From NCBI RefSeq assembly GCF_028858535.1, contig NZ_JAPMOU010000055.1, forward strand, positions 1 to 32,024: a stretch of DNA of 32,024 nt, written 5' to 3'. The notes beneath the pieces were generated by a model. It was not told the DNA's origin. It searched no databases and saw only the letters and a program-made list of their open reading frames with translations. The translations under genes were made by a program, and so were the position numbers. This stretch comes from Spartinivicinus poritis. GTDB taxonomy: Bacteria > Pseudomonadota > Gammaproteobacteria > Pseudomonadales > Zooshikellaceae. Below, piece by piece: positions 8,042-16,091 of the stretch. Position 1 is the stretch's first letter, and the number at the start of each line of letters is the position of its first letter.

Positions 8042-8398
8042 TTAAATTAAACCTTTTGTAAATCGAATTAAGAAGTTTCGATGAGTAATATTTAGTTTGA
8101 GAAATTCTATGCCAATGTAGCAATCCAAATCTTTAGTAGTTGCATGTCTTACTATCCCTTTTGCATATAAAGCGAAGTGGAAGTTCCTATAGTCCACAAC
8201 AATCATAAGAGGAGGCTTCTCTCCCACTTTTAGTAAGGATGGCGACTCGAGTAAAACTCCATAGCTTGATATATTCAACGTTACAGCAGGAGTAGATGTC
8301 TTGTCTTTTTTTCGTTTAATAGCGGCTTCCCACTTTACAGCTCTGCGTTTACCTACACGTTGTTCATTAAATGCATTGAGTAAGGTTCTATTTTTCAT
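8042..8398 (-). CDS. PilZ domain protein, probable c-di-GMP receptor
   Basis: A 118-residue single-domain protein. It shows both halves of the PilZ c-di-GMP signature: R14-V-G-K-R18 (RxxxR) and N42-I-S-S-Y-G47 (D/N-x-S-x-x-G), followed by beta strands. The motif is complete, so nucleotide binding is likely. It has no enzymatic or membrane domain and probably acts as an adaptor on a partner that is not encoded nearby. It is transcribed alone or with the small gene at 8476-8700, which lies upstream on the same strand 77 bases away. Confidence 0.85.
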   Translation of the reverse strand: MKNRTLLNAFNEQRVGKRRAVKWEAAIKRKKDKTSTPAVTLNISSYGVLLESPSLLKVGEKPPLMIVVDYRNFHFALYAKGIVRHATTKDLDCYIGIEFLKLNITHRNFLIRFTKGLI

Positions 8399-8475
8399 GA
8401 GTGGAGTACTGCTATAGCTTGGCTTATTCTATCAGTATAGAAAAATTTATTACAATTTGTTAAAAACTGGAGACT

Positions 8476-8700
8476 TTAATCTTCATATTCGAGGATATCA
8501 CCAAAATAAAATCCAAACATTCCTTTGTAAAACTTGATCTTCATTATCTTTGAATCAATACTGATGGCATTAACCATAAAAATTGCTTGGTCATTTGCCC
8601 GTATCGTCCAGTAATACTCTGCTCTACCACGAACATCTGTTCCTTGGGAAGCTGATATTACTGCGTAATCGCCTAAGAGCTGCTTAAGAACAAAATTCAT
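8476..8700 (-). CDS. Small hypothetical protein
   Basis: A 74-residue protein I do not recognise. It has no signal peptide or membrane segment; the pattern of alternating aromatic and charged residues (AEYYWTIRAND, KIKFYKGMFGFYFGD) suggests a small beta-rich fold. No good Shine-Dalgarno precedes the ATG at 8700. It is oriented with the PilZ gene downstream and may share its transcript. Confidence 0.4.
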   Translation of the reverse strand: MNFVLKQLLGDYAVISASQGTDVRGRAEYYWTIRANDQAIFMVNAISIDSKIMKIKFYKGMFGFYFGDILEYED

Positions 8701-8775
8701 TAAAAACGATAAGAAAGCCTAGTGGAGCGCCAGGCATATCACTGAACCAAAAGATACCATTTGTCATTCAATACC

Positions 8776-8946
8776 ATGTATCTGTCACTAAGAGTAAGGG
8801 CATCATCTGGTTCATTAAATACTGCAATTTGCTATAAGATTATTGATGCCGATGGTGAAATAGTATTAGAAACTTTATATGACCGTTTTAAACTAACATC
8901 TAAGAAAATACCCCTTTATTTCAGTGAAGATTTGAGTATACATTGA
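8776..8946 (+). CDS. Very small hypothetical ORF
   Basis: A 56-codon frame from ATG 8776 (a TTG at 8761 would add five codons). The middle (CYKIIDADGEIVLETLYDRFKL) has protein-like amphipathic composition, but there is no Shine-Dalgarno and no recognised family. It is divergent from the gene at 8476-8700. It may be spurious. Confidence 0.25.
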   Translation: MYLSLRVRASSGSLNTAICYKIIDADGEIVLETLYDRFKLTSKKIPLYFSEDLSIH

Positions 8947-9066
8947 TCAGTATCACCTATTCTTAAAAAGTGATACGCAAGAACCATCAATATCAAGCGT
9001 AATTCCTTTGAGCTTGTTGCAATCTATAAAATCTAAATAATTCGTGCTTGCCTACTTAATTTACAA

Positions 9067-9789
9067 TTAGATATTCATATAAAGAGACTGAGCAATAAGA
9101 TTAATGGCAACCAGTGTCAACACCCACTTAACTATAGAAGAAAAACTTTTATTACTCAGCTTATGACGTACTTTGGTGCCAATATATGAACCCATTATAC
9201 TAGCTACAGCAAGCGCTATGATAAGTGGCCAATAACTTAAAATAGAATATCCTAGCACACCATAAACAACCACTTTAAAAACATGACTAATTGCCATTAA
9301 CACAGCATTAGTTGCGACGATGCCATCTTTAGTCAGCCCTCTATCCGTCAACACGGCAGTCGCTAAAGGGCCTGTTGCCCCAACAATCACCCCTAACCCA
9401 GATTGCAAACAACCAATTAGCCACATGGAATAATTCGAACGATTAAGCCAATTGAATAACTGTGTCCAAGTACTTAGTAAAATGAAAAAGCCGATCAAAA
9501 GGGGAAAGTAGTCAAAGTTAAAATTCACTACAACCAAGCTAGCAATCAACACACCTACTACTGAACCACTTAGAAAAGCACCAACTACAGCCCAGTGAAC
9601 ACTTCTATAAGCAAATAAAAACCTAGAGCAGTTACTCACCAGCTGGTTTGCACCATACATAGGAATCACGACAGATCCTGGCAAGTAAATAGGCAGTATG
9701 CCTAAAAACAGTTGACCACCGGCAAAGCCTAACACGCCACTCACAGTGGATGTTACTAAAGCTGCTATGGTTAAAATGATCCAATCCAT
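9067..9789 (-). CDS. TSUP (TauE/SafE) family membrane permease
   Basis: A 240-residue integral inner-membrane protein with seven to eight hydrophobic helices. The N-terminal TSTVSGVLGFAGGQLFLG repeat half and the second glycine-rich half SGLGVIVGATGPLATAVL are the two internal repeats of the TauE/SafE family, linked to export or uptake of sulfur-containing anions or organic acids. Substrate cannot be predicted because no sulfur or taurine genes are adjacent. AAGG lies 6-7 bases before the ATG at 9789. The gene stands alone. Confidence 0.85.
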   Translation of the reverse strand: MDWIILTIAALVTSTVSGVLGFAGGQLFLGILPIYLPGSVVIPMYGANQLVSNCSRFLFAYRSVHWAVVGAFLSGSVVGVLIASLVVVNFNFDYFPLLIGFFILLSTWTQLFNWLNRSNYSMWLIGCLQSGLGVIVGATGPLATAVLTDRGLTKDGIVATNAVLMAISHVFKVVVYGVLGYSILSYWPLIIALAVASIMGSYIGTKVRHKLSNKSFSSIVKWVLTLVAINLIAQSLYMNI

Positions 9790-9943
9790 ACACTACCTTA
9801 ATCACATAGCCTCGCATATTCAACTTCAAACTTATAAATAGCCAATGCGAATAGTGCAAAAAGAATGCTAAGGTCGTATTGCATTTTATCGCACTTTATT
9901 TAAAAGTGGTAAGGCTAAAATAACAAGGCAAGGAGTAAGCCCA

Positions 9944-10582
9944 ATGAAAAAAAACTATATATTATCAGCACTATTTTGTTTAACTATAGGGGGAGGATAT
10001 TTTAATTCAGCATCTGCTAGCCTGATAACCCAGGTGAATTCAGTAGATGGGCTTGGAGACCAAGCTAATTTTAAAATTGAAAACTTTGAAGACAATCAAC
10101 TAAGTGCAGGTATTAATTTTTCGTCAAGTACTGGTGTTTATAATGCACCTGCAGATGACTTCAGTAGTGGTCATACGCCATCCGGTAAATATGGATTAAC
10201 TACCAATAGTTATCCTGATCCTATTACCATGACATTTAAAAATCCAACTACCGCACTTGGCTTATTCTTCGGTAATGATGATACATGCTGTACCGATAAC
10301 TTTACAGCCTATCTGGATATATTCACTAACAGTGGTGAAGTTGAAACCATTTCTGTCATTGCCAACATGAATAACTGGGCAGACCAATTTATTGGTTTTG
10401 TTAGTGAAATACTAATTACCAAAGTAGTGTTCCGCTACGGGTTTGATGGCACAGCACCATTACATGTATTTATTGATGATGTTAGGTATAAAGCTACAGC
10501 TGAAAGCATCTCTTTACCCGGCACACTTAGCCTGACATTACTAGCAGGTTTAGGCTTATTAAGGCGTAAAACCTTCAGTTAA
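9944..10582 (+). CDS. Exported protein with PEP-CTERM-like sorting tail
   Basis: A 212-residue secreted protein. AAGGAG lies about ten bases before the ATG. Residues 1-26 are a classical signal peptide ending near ASAS. The body is beta-rich and Asp/Asn/Thr-rich (for example FGNDDTCCTDNFTAYLD), resembling carbohydrate-binding jelly-roll domains. The C-terminus has the three-part layout of exosortase substrates: a short motif (SLPGT), a hydrophobic helix (LSLTLLAGLGLL) and a basic end (RRK). The motif is PGT rather than PEP. No exosortase gene is in the window. It is probably released to, or anchored at, the cell surface. Confidence 0.7.
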   Translation: MKKNYILSALFCLTIGGGYFNSASASLITQVNSVDGLGDQANFKIENFEDNQLSAGINFSSSTGVYNAPADDFSSGHTPSGKYGLTTNSYPDPITMTFKNPTTALGLFFGNDDTCCTDNFTAYLDIFTNSGEVETISVIANMNNWADQFIGFVSEILITKVVFRYGFDGTAPLHVFIDDVRYKATAESISLPGTLSLTLLAGLGLLRRKTFS

Positions 10583-10620
10583 CTGCTTGGTATTTATCGC
10601 TACAGTTACCACCTTCAATC

Positions 10621-10671
10621 TTGGTTATGTTATGTTCAAATAGCTCCATAAAAAGATCATAATATAACCAG
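10621..10671. terminator. Stable AT-rich hairpin after the PEP-CTERM-like gene
   Basis: GGTTATGTTATG (10623-10634) pairs with CATAATATAACC (10658-10669), 12 pairs including one G-U, extendable by two, with a 23-base loop. It lies about 40 bases after the stop. No T run follows, so it could stabilise the mRNA end instead of terminating. Confidence 0.4.
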
Positions 10672-10800
10672 CCTTGTCAGAAACCCTTACCACTAACTTA
10701 ATACTGAGTTTATTTTATATACAAATAATAAATGTCGCTTATTAAATACATCTTCAGGATCATTTCACTAAAATCAATCTAAGGGTAAGATAATTAAGAC

Positions 10801-10910
10801 ATCTCTGATAATTGCTTACTATCTTTGGGGGTTCTGAAAGAAACTACCCGACGGCACTTGTTCAGACCAACCACCAAGTTGCACAGAGGCTATAAGCAAT
10901 TATTAGAGAT
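10801..10910. repeat. 110-bp element bounded by 18-bp inverted repeats
   Basis: ATCTCTGATAATTGCTTA (10801-10818) and TAAGCAATTATTAGAGAT (10893-10910) are inverted, with 17 of 18 matching and the odd position able to form G-U in RNA. The interior has shorter complementary arms (GGTTCTGA near 10830 and TCAGACC near 10862). The element ends 33 bases before the cyclase start, so it may be a structured 5' leader, a MITE or a terminator. The rest of 10583-10943 holds only the hairpin at 10621-10671. Confidence 0.55.
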
Positions 10911-10943
10911 CCTTACACTAACAATTGTGATGAAGGTGTACTG

Positions 10944-12137
10944 ATGTCAAATGACACAGCTCCCTATAAGTGGCCTGACCCTGTTGTTGAATGGGCGGCT
11001 ACTTCTATTATTGATGTAAATGCGCCTTCAGAGTGGGTACAAAAGCTGGTAGAACAAATGCTACAAGCCAGCCTACCTTTAGAAAGGGTAAGGATTTTAC
11101 ACCAAATTCTCCACCCACAATTATCCGGCATTAGCTACTGCTGGACTCGAACCAGTGCGGATGTTGTTGTTAATAAAGCAACCCAAGGCTTGTTAGAACG
11201 AGATTCTTACTTGCTCAGTCCTTTTCATCCAGTATGTAATGGTGAAACAACGCTAATTCATCGCCACCTAGAACACATAAATGAGCCGCTAGATTTTCCA
11301 ATACTTAGCGAGCTAAAAGCGCAAGGAATGACAGATTACCTGGTTTTACCTCTCAATTTTTCTGAGGGTGAAATTGGCGCAATTAGCTTGGCCACTAACA
11401 GAACCAATGGCTTTAAGGAACATGAAATCAAACGTATCCAACAAATTGTTCGCGCAGCAACAAGAGGCCTGGAAATACTCATTAGACATGAAACAGCGTT
11501 GTCACTCATTTGTGCTTACTTAGGTAATACTACAGGAAAACGTGTTTTATCCGGCATGGTTCAACGTGGAGAAGGAGAAACCATTGATGCTGTTATCTGG
11601 TTTTCAGATTTAAGAAAATCAACAAAGCTATCAGAAGAGCTGCCAGCCGATGAATACTTAGCCTTACTCAACCAATACTTTGATTGTCTTGCAGGTGCAG
11701 TATTAAACCAGGGTGGAGAAGTGCTCAGGTTTATTGGTGATGCTGTATTAGCTATTTTTCCCGTTGACAAACAAAACTTCACCAGTTGGGAAACAGCTGC
11801 TAAAAATGCACTAATAGCAGTAAAAGATGCAGAACTAAGAATTGCTGTTTTAAATGAAATCCGCGCCAAAGATAATTTACCACCCATTAGCTATGGAATA
11901 GGTTTGCATTCAGGGCCAGTCCACTACGGAAATATCGGTACCTCTGGACGAGTAGAATTTACTGTAGTAGGCAAGGCCGCAAATGAGGCAGCCAAAATAG
12001 AATCTCTTTGTAAACCACTTAATCAAAAAGTAATTGTGTCAGAACCGCTTACTCAATATCATCAGGGGGCTTGGATCAATCTAGGTAAACATCAAATACC
12101 CGGTACAAATACCGAGTTATCCTTATTTACTTATTAG
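10944..12137 (+). CDS. GAF domain plus class III nucleotide cyclase
   Basis: A 397-residue cytosolic signalling enzyme. Residues about 40-180 look like a GAF sensory domain (TDYLVLPLNFSEGEIGAISLA, ending in a helix leading to the output). Residues about 205-397 are a class III adenylate/guanylate cyclase catalytic domain: D222 in WFSDLRKST and D266 in FIGDAVLAIF are the two metal-binding Asp, and N347 is the transition-state Asn. K351 stands where Arg is usual. The nucleotide is probably ATP but is not proven by sequence. A weak GAAGG precedes the ATG. The gene is monocistronic and follows the 110-bp inverted-repeat element. Confidence 0.85.
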   Translation: MSNDTAPYKWPDPVVEWAATSIIDVNAPSEWVQKLVEQMLQASLPLERVRILHQILHPQLSGISYCWTRTSADVVVNKATQGLLERDSYLLSPFHPVCNGETTLIHRHLEHINEPLDFPILSELKAQGMTDYLVLPLNFSEGEIGAISLATNRTNGFKEHEIKRIQQIVRAATRGLEILIRHETALSLICAYLGNTTGKRVLSGMVQRGEGETIDAVIWFSDLRKSTKLSEELPADEYLALLNQYFDCLAGAVLNQGGEVLRFIGDAVLAIFPVDKQNFTSWETAAKNALIAVKDAELRIAVLNEIRAKDNLPPISYGIGLHSGPVHYGNIGTSGRVEFTVVGKAANEAAKIESLCKPLNQKVIVSEPLTQYHQGAWINLGKHQIPGTNTELSLFTY

Positions 12138-12155
12138 TACATTGTAAAAGCAATA

Positions 12156-12232
12156 TGGTTGGCCGGGAAGGACTCAAACCTCCTCATACACTCTTCTCAG
12201 GAATACGCTCTGCCAGATTAAGCTACCGGCCA
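12156..12232 (-). tRNA. tRNA-like gene, anticodon GAG (Leu), no long variable arm, encoded CCA
   Basis: Read on the minus strand the cloverleaf is complete: acceptor TGGCCGG pairs perfectly with CCGGCCA, then U8-A9, a D arm GCTTAATCTGGCAGAGC with G18-G19, an anticodon stem with two G-U pairs, loop CTGAGAA (anticodon GAG), a 5-base variable loop, T stem GGAGG/CCTTC, loop TTTGAGT, A73 and an encoded CCA. GAG is a leucine anticodon, yet tRNA-Leu normally has a long variable arm. The T loop has T instead of the near-universal C56. It could be a specialised tRNA or a decaying pseudo-tRNA. It lies 36 bases downstream of the exporter gene on the same strand. Confidence 0.65.
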
Positions 12233-12268
12233 ATGAATTGATAAATCATTTAGCATTAAGCGAATAAC

Positions 12269-13645
12269 CTAATACTTGTAAACCCTTCCATAAACATATA
12301 AATACAAAAACACAAAAACACAAAAACAAAACCAACCTATAGATGTTGAAATGGAGTGAATTGTATGGTCAGCAGAAAGTCCTATTGCTTGATCAGCAGC
12401 CTTTCCTGTTAATACTACTCCCAACCCCGCAGCTAGTGTGATTATTGTTTTCGTAATGCCAGAAGCTGTACCAGCCACAACTGGACTCACAACTGACTGC
12501 GTTGCCACTAAAGTTAACGCATTCGCTATACCAAGAAAAATTGCACAAATAGTGATGCCTATTAAGTACATAACAAATGATGATAATTTAGGCACTGATA
12601 TAAATACTGCAGCTACAACCCCCAAACATACATTCATCACAAACACTGCATGCAGGGTTTTAAGCCTTCCAGCAATAGGCCCACCAAATGCCATGATTAA
12701 TGCAGGAGGTAAGAATGCTACTCCAGCCGAGTAGGGTGACAAGTGCCACACATCTTGTAATGACAGAGGTACAATAAATAAAAATACAACCGTTATTGCA
12801 TTGATAACTGCCCCTACTACAGTCAACACTATAAAGTTTCTATTTTTGAAAATTTCTAAAGAGATCAGTGGATTACTTGACCTTTTTTCACTACTAAAAA
12901 ACATAGTAATTAAAATTACAAATGCCATTGATAATAATATGTTTAAATTTACATTCCCTCCTGTAGATACTCCATCAATTAATAAACTAAGGATAGCCAA
13001 AGACAAGGTTATCAAAAACAACCCTCTCATATCGATTAACTTTGTTTTGTATGTATCATTTATCTCTGTTTTGACAAAAATGGCTGAATAAATTGCCATT
13101 AAGACGATAGGAATATTAAGCCAAAATATCAAGCGCCAAGAAACTGCTTCTGTAACCAACCCACCTAATATTGGCCCACCTGCTGTAGCGCTGCCACCAA
13201 TGCCAATAGCCAGCCCAATTGCTTTACTTCTTTTCTCTTTTGGATAGACATTAGTGATCAACGCCAGTCCAGCAGGCATAATGCAAGCACCTCCAGCCCC
13301 TTGTATAGCCCTTGCAATCACTAATACAGACATGGATTGAGCTAAAGCACAGAGTATCGATGCGATACCAAATAAAGCTAAACCTATAATTAAAATATTT
13401 CTATAGCCATATTGATCACTCAACCTACCAGCAGCAAGCATTAACCCGCCTACTGATAATAAATAAACACTAACAACCCACTTCAACCCACCTTCTGATG
13501 CAGACAAATCAATACCAATTTGGGGTAAAGCTAAATTAAGTGCAAACGCATCCAACTGAATGCAAAAAATCCCTGCTGCGAATGCCAACAAAGCGAAAAT
13601 AGGACTATTCGCAATTTTTTTATTCATAATAAAATTAACCTTCAT
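12269..13645 (-). CDS. MFS drug exporter, DHA2 (EmrB/QacA-like) family
   Basis: A 458-residue inner-membrane protein with 12-14 hydrophobic segments. D32 in the first helix (FCIQLDAFALNLALPQIG) corresponds to the DHA2 motif D1 position. GRLSDQYGYRNIL is motif A, and GLAIGIGGSATAGGPILGG with VSWRLIFWLNIP are the typical motif C and following block. It likely expels hydrophobic cations or drugs using the proton gradient. ATG 13645 has no Shine-Dalgarno; ATG 13627 (MNKKIAN) follows an AAGG and may be the true start. No HlyD/EmrA-type partner or regulator is adjacent. The tRNA-like gene lies just downstream. Confidence 0.85.
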   Translation of the reverse strand: MKVNFIMNKKIANSPIFALLAFAAGIFCIQLDAFALNLALPQIGIDLSASEGGLKWVVSVYLLSVGGLMLAAGRLSDQYGYRNILIIGLALFGIASILCALAQSMSVLVIARAIQGAGGACIMPAGLALITNVYPKEKRSKAIGLAIGIGGSATAGGPILGGLVTEAVSWRLIFWLNIPIVLMAIYSAIFVKTEINDTYKTKLIDMRGLFLITLSLAILSLLIDGVSTGGNVNLNILLSMAFVILITMFFSSEKRSSNPLISLEIFKNRNFIVLTVVGAVINAITVVFLFIVPLSLQDVWHLSPYSAGVAFLPPALIMAFGGPIAGRLKTLHAVFVMNVCLGVVAAVFISVPKLSSFVMYLIGITICAIFLGIANALTLVATQSVVSPVVAGTASGITKTIITLAAGLGVVLTGKAADQAIGLSADHTIHSISTSIGWFCFCVFVFLYLYVYGRVYKY

Positions 13646-13742
13646 TTATTTACAGTCATATTAAAACTAGTACAGGCCCTGTGTATCAGCCTGATAGGTA
13701 TACTGTGAGTAATGTAACTAGTATTTAATAATGGTCTTTTCC

Positions 13743-13932
13743 AACTTATCAATACTGTGGACAGTTTTTGAATTATAAAACATTGCTCTACAGGCCATGT
13801 ACCATAGGAAGGAGGAGTTTATTGCATGTTAAGCCTCAGGCTATCTTGCAATAAAGTATATGAGAGTAGAGCACTCCCCCCGTAAACACTAACATACAAC
13901 ACCTATAAAACTGTCCGCAGTATTGAACTTAT
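13743..13932. mobile_element. MITE-like element, 176 bp, with 7-bp target duplication
   Basis: The element spans 13750-13925. Its ends are CAATACTGTGGACAGTTTT on the left and the inverted AAAACTGTCCGCAGTATTG on the right, one mismatch in 19. It is bracketed exactly by AACTTAT at 13743-13749 and 13926-13932, a target-site duplication. A second inverted block (TGCTCTAC near 13783 and GTAGAGCA near 13866) makes it a long imperfect palindrome. It has no coding capacity and must be mobilised in trans. It lies in the 426-bp gap between the divergent exporter and periplasmic protein genes. Confidence 0.85.
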
Positions 13933-14071
13933 AAGAGCTATAACAAATTAATAAACCCTTTACATGTCGGATACCCAAAATAAGAAGTTAATGAACCTGA
14001 AGTACTTCAAGCTTAATTCCAGTAAGTACTGCTACACTTAGAAGACTTTGAGCCACTAACAGGATGAAGTC

Positions 14072-14527
14072 ATGCTTTCTGTCTTAAAATCTATCACTCT
14101 GACAACCGGGTTGCTCTTCTGTATAGCTACTCAAGCCGCAACGATTGAACTGGTTGATGGAACACGTATCTTAGGTGAGATCAAGTCTCTAAACGACGGG
14201 GTTTACGTTATCGATACACCTAGCCTGGGCCAAATGCGAATAGAGCAAAAGAAGGTTCGTTCAATAAGTAAGGGTAAAGCAGCTGCTGCTAATAATCTAT
14301 CAATTGATAGCATTAGGCAATCACTTATTAATAGTCCTGAAACAATGAAGGCCATATTAGCACTACAAAATGATCCACAAGTCAAAGCCATACTTGCAGA
14401 CCCTGAACTGATGCAATTAATAAACAGTGGTAATATTAATGCCTTGCAGAACAATCCTAAGATTCAACAATTGATGACCAATCCTGAAGTGCAATCCATA
14501 ACCAAGCAGATTCTTCTAGGGCAATAG
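14072..14527 (+). CDS. Exported protein with LSM-like N-domain and Asn/Asp-Pro helical repeats
   Basis: A 151-residue protein. The signal peptide (residues 1-22) ends near TQAA. Residues 23-67 (IELVDGTRILGEIKSLNDGVYVID, then MRIEQKKVRSI) look like a small SH3/LSM-type beta barrel. Residues about 88-148 are helical with repeated NSPETMKAIL, NDPQVKAIL, DPELMQLI, NNPKIQQLM and NPEVQSI units, which resemble STI1-type helical repeats. The function is unknown; a periplasmic binding or scaffold role is a guess. AGGATG precedes the ATG. It is convergent with the lipase gene, separated by a strong hairpin. Confidence 0.65.
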   Translation: MLSVLKSITLTTGLLFCIATQAATIELVDGTRILGEIKSLNDGVYVIDTPSLGQMRIEQKKVRSISKGKAAAANNLSIDSIRQSLINSPETMKAILALQNDPQVKAILADPELMQLINSGNINALQNNPKIQQLMTNPEVQSITKQILLGQ

Positions 14528-14535
14528 CATGAATT

Positions 14536-14589
14536 ACACCTAATAATGAGTCATAGAAGGTATACCAGTCACGATTCATTATTAGATGT
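14536..14589. terminator. Hairpin between convergent genes
   Basis: ACACCTAATAATGAGTC (14536-14552) and GATTCATTATTAGATGT (14573-14589) form a 17-position stem with one mismatch and one G-U around a 20-base loop. It fills the 74-base gap between the two stop codons. No T run is present on either strand, so it may be a bidirectional mRNA-end stabiliser rather than a terminator. Confidence 0.5.
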
Positions 14590-14601
14590 AGAGCAACTAC
14601 C

Positions 14602-15780
14602 CTAGTGGAGGGTATAGTGCTGTTCAAAGAAACTATACAGTCTATCAGCCAACACTTTATGTGCAGCAGTAGTTGGATGTACTTTATCCCAAAATAAATA
14701 ACCATCACAACTATCTGGTGCATTACCTGCTATATCGATACTTCTAGCCATTGTAGATTCATCATCTTTTAGTTTAGAACCACTATTTCGATTAAAAGAA
14801 TCTCTTTGCTGAAAAGACATTTGTTGCTGTGAAGGTAAGGCATCATGTAGCATAGGGTTTTCAGAAAAGCTAGGATCATTTTCAAATAACTCTTGTAACT
14901 CATATCTATTTAGCTCTTCCATTTTTTTCGGTTCAGTTCGCCAATCATAGTAATCGTACTGTATTAGCGACTCACTATGTGCAAACTGTTTACTTTTACC
15001 TTTTATAAATGGGCGCCAAATATACCCTTTGGTATAGCAGGCCTGATCAATATTAGTAAAACCCAAACTAGACGCATTCTGAATTATTTCTTTCAACTCA
15101 CTTGCAACATCAAATAGCCTGACTTTGTCAGGGTTTCTTGTACTCATTAGTCTAATTAGTTCTTGATTATGTTTGGTTGAGACATTCTCTAAATCAGCAG
15201 ATTGTGTATTATCGTAATAAATTGAGAAAGGCGTTATATTGAGCTTGGGTATATTAATAACCAACACCTGGGCAGCGCCGCCGATTAATGCCTGGCTAAT
15301 TGTTCGATCAATAGCCAACATCACTCTGTCCGTGTCTCGCCAGTTATTTGTCACATAATCATTGGCACCAGCCCAAATAATTACAAGATCAGAAGTTTGG
15401 AATTTATCATGTTCTAAAAACTGTTCTACTTCATGTTCAAGATTATTAATCACTTGATACGTTGGGTTATAAGACTCTTTTTCATATGCAGCTGCTGTAG
15501 CACCGCCTTCTGACTCATTAATTATTGTTAAATCAATAGCTTTCTTTTGAAAAGCCTCTTTTATGTAATCAACCCAAACTGGCCCATCAGAAAATCGCCC
15601 TGTATAATAAGGTGGACTGGATGGCAGCCATCCTTTTGTCTTTTTATACATTTTCCCTGTGTCACTCAAACTATCCCCAAAAATCACAATACGATTAATA
15701 CTCACCTGCTCTTTTGCAGAAAGTTGAATTGCAGAAAATAAAAATACAGCAATGACAGAAAGCTTTATTAGTTTTTTCAT
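14602..15780 (-). CDS. Secreted GDSL/SGNH family lipase or esterase
   Basis: A 392-residue exported hydrolase. Residues 1-22 form a signal peptide ending LSA-KEQ. IVIFGDSLSD carries the catalytic S37 (block I), NESEGGAT is in block II position, WAGANDY holds the block III Asn, and D365-K-V-H368-P is the block V Asp/His. The fold and layout resemble PlaA-type lysophospholipases and thermolabile-haemolysin-like enzymes, which cleave acyl esters of phospholipids. Between roughly residues 245 and 355 there is an extra polar, Gln/Ser/Asp-rich insertion ending at SCDGYLFW. The Cys pair around it may form a disulphide. Divergent from sbcD. Confidence 0.8.
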   Translation of the reverse strand: MKKLIKLSVIAVFLFSAIQLSAKEQVSINRIVIFGDSLSDTGKMYKKTKGWLPSSPPYYTGRFSDGPVWVDYIKEAFQKKAIDLTIINESEGGATAAAYEKESYNPTYQVINNLEHEVEQFLEHDKFQTSDLVIIWAGANDYVTNNWRDTDRVMLAIDRTISQALIGGAAQVLVINIPKLNITPFSIYYDNTQSADLENVSTKHNQELIRLMSTRNPDKVRLFDVASELKEIIQNASSLGFTNIDQACYTKGYIWRPFIKGKSKQFAHSESLIQYDYYDWRTEPKKMEELNRYELQELFENDPSFSENPMLHDALPSQQQMSFQQRDSFNRNSGSKLKDDESTMARSIDIAGNAPDSCDGYLFWDKVHPTTAAHKVLADRLYSFFEQHYTLH

Positions 15781-16017
15781 AATTAATATTCTTTTTATTT
15801 TGAAGTATCAAATGCCACCCTCTATCACATAGAAGCTGTTTATTTTTAATACCCTTTCACAAACCACTCCATGTGGGAGAGGCAAAATAAAGCTGGTTAC
15901 TTATATTTATATCCACAGCTTATATTTGTATTTTAATTCTACTTTATAACAGTTGTTTTAAATGGATGATTGATCACAAAAACAGATTACTAAGCAAACT
16001 TTACATTTCATTCTTTC
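15781..16017. other. Divergent intergenic region, lipase side
   Basis: Non-coding, AT-rich sequence between the lipase and sbcD starts. It contains a short dyad CTCC-ATGTG-GGAG near 15867-15880 that could be an operator. I see no RNA gene or repeat. Confidence 0.35.
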
Positions 16018-16046
16018 TAGACATATTAGTACTGTCTAAATATTAT
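16018..16046 (+). promoter_or_regulatory. Sigma-70-like promoter for sbcDC with overlapping dyad
   Basis: TAGACA (16018-16023), a 17-base spacer and TATTAT (16041-16046) give a good promoter about 45 bases before the sbcD ATG. TAGACA and TGTCTA (16033-16038) form a perfect 6-bp inverted repeat covering the -35 and spacer, a candidate repressor site. Confidence 0.5.
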
Positions 16047-16091
16047 CATCAGTTGAAAAACACTATGCCAGCGGATACTTAGGCCTCTAAC

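Noticed and set aside
9632-9859. Minus-strand frame overlapping the start of the TSUP permease gene
   Set aside because: Different frame of a well-supported membrane protein, with no family match or Shine-Dalgarno.
14457-14723. Minus-strand frame overlapping the gene at 14072 and the lipase end
   Set aside because: It crosses the convergent hairpin and overlaps two well-supported genes in another frame.
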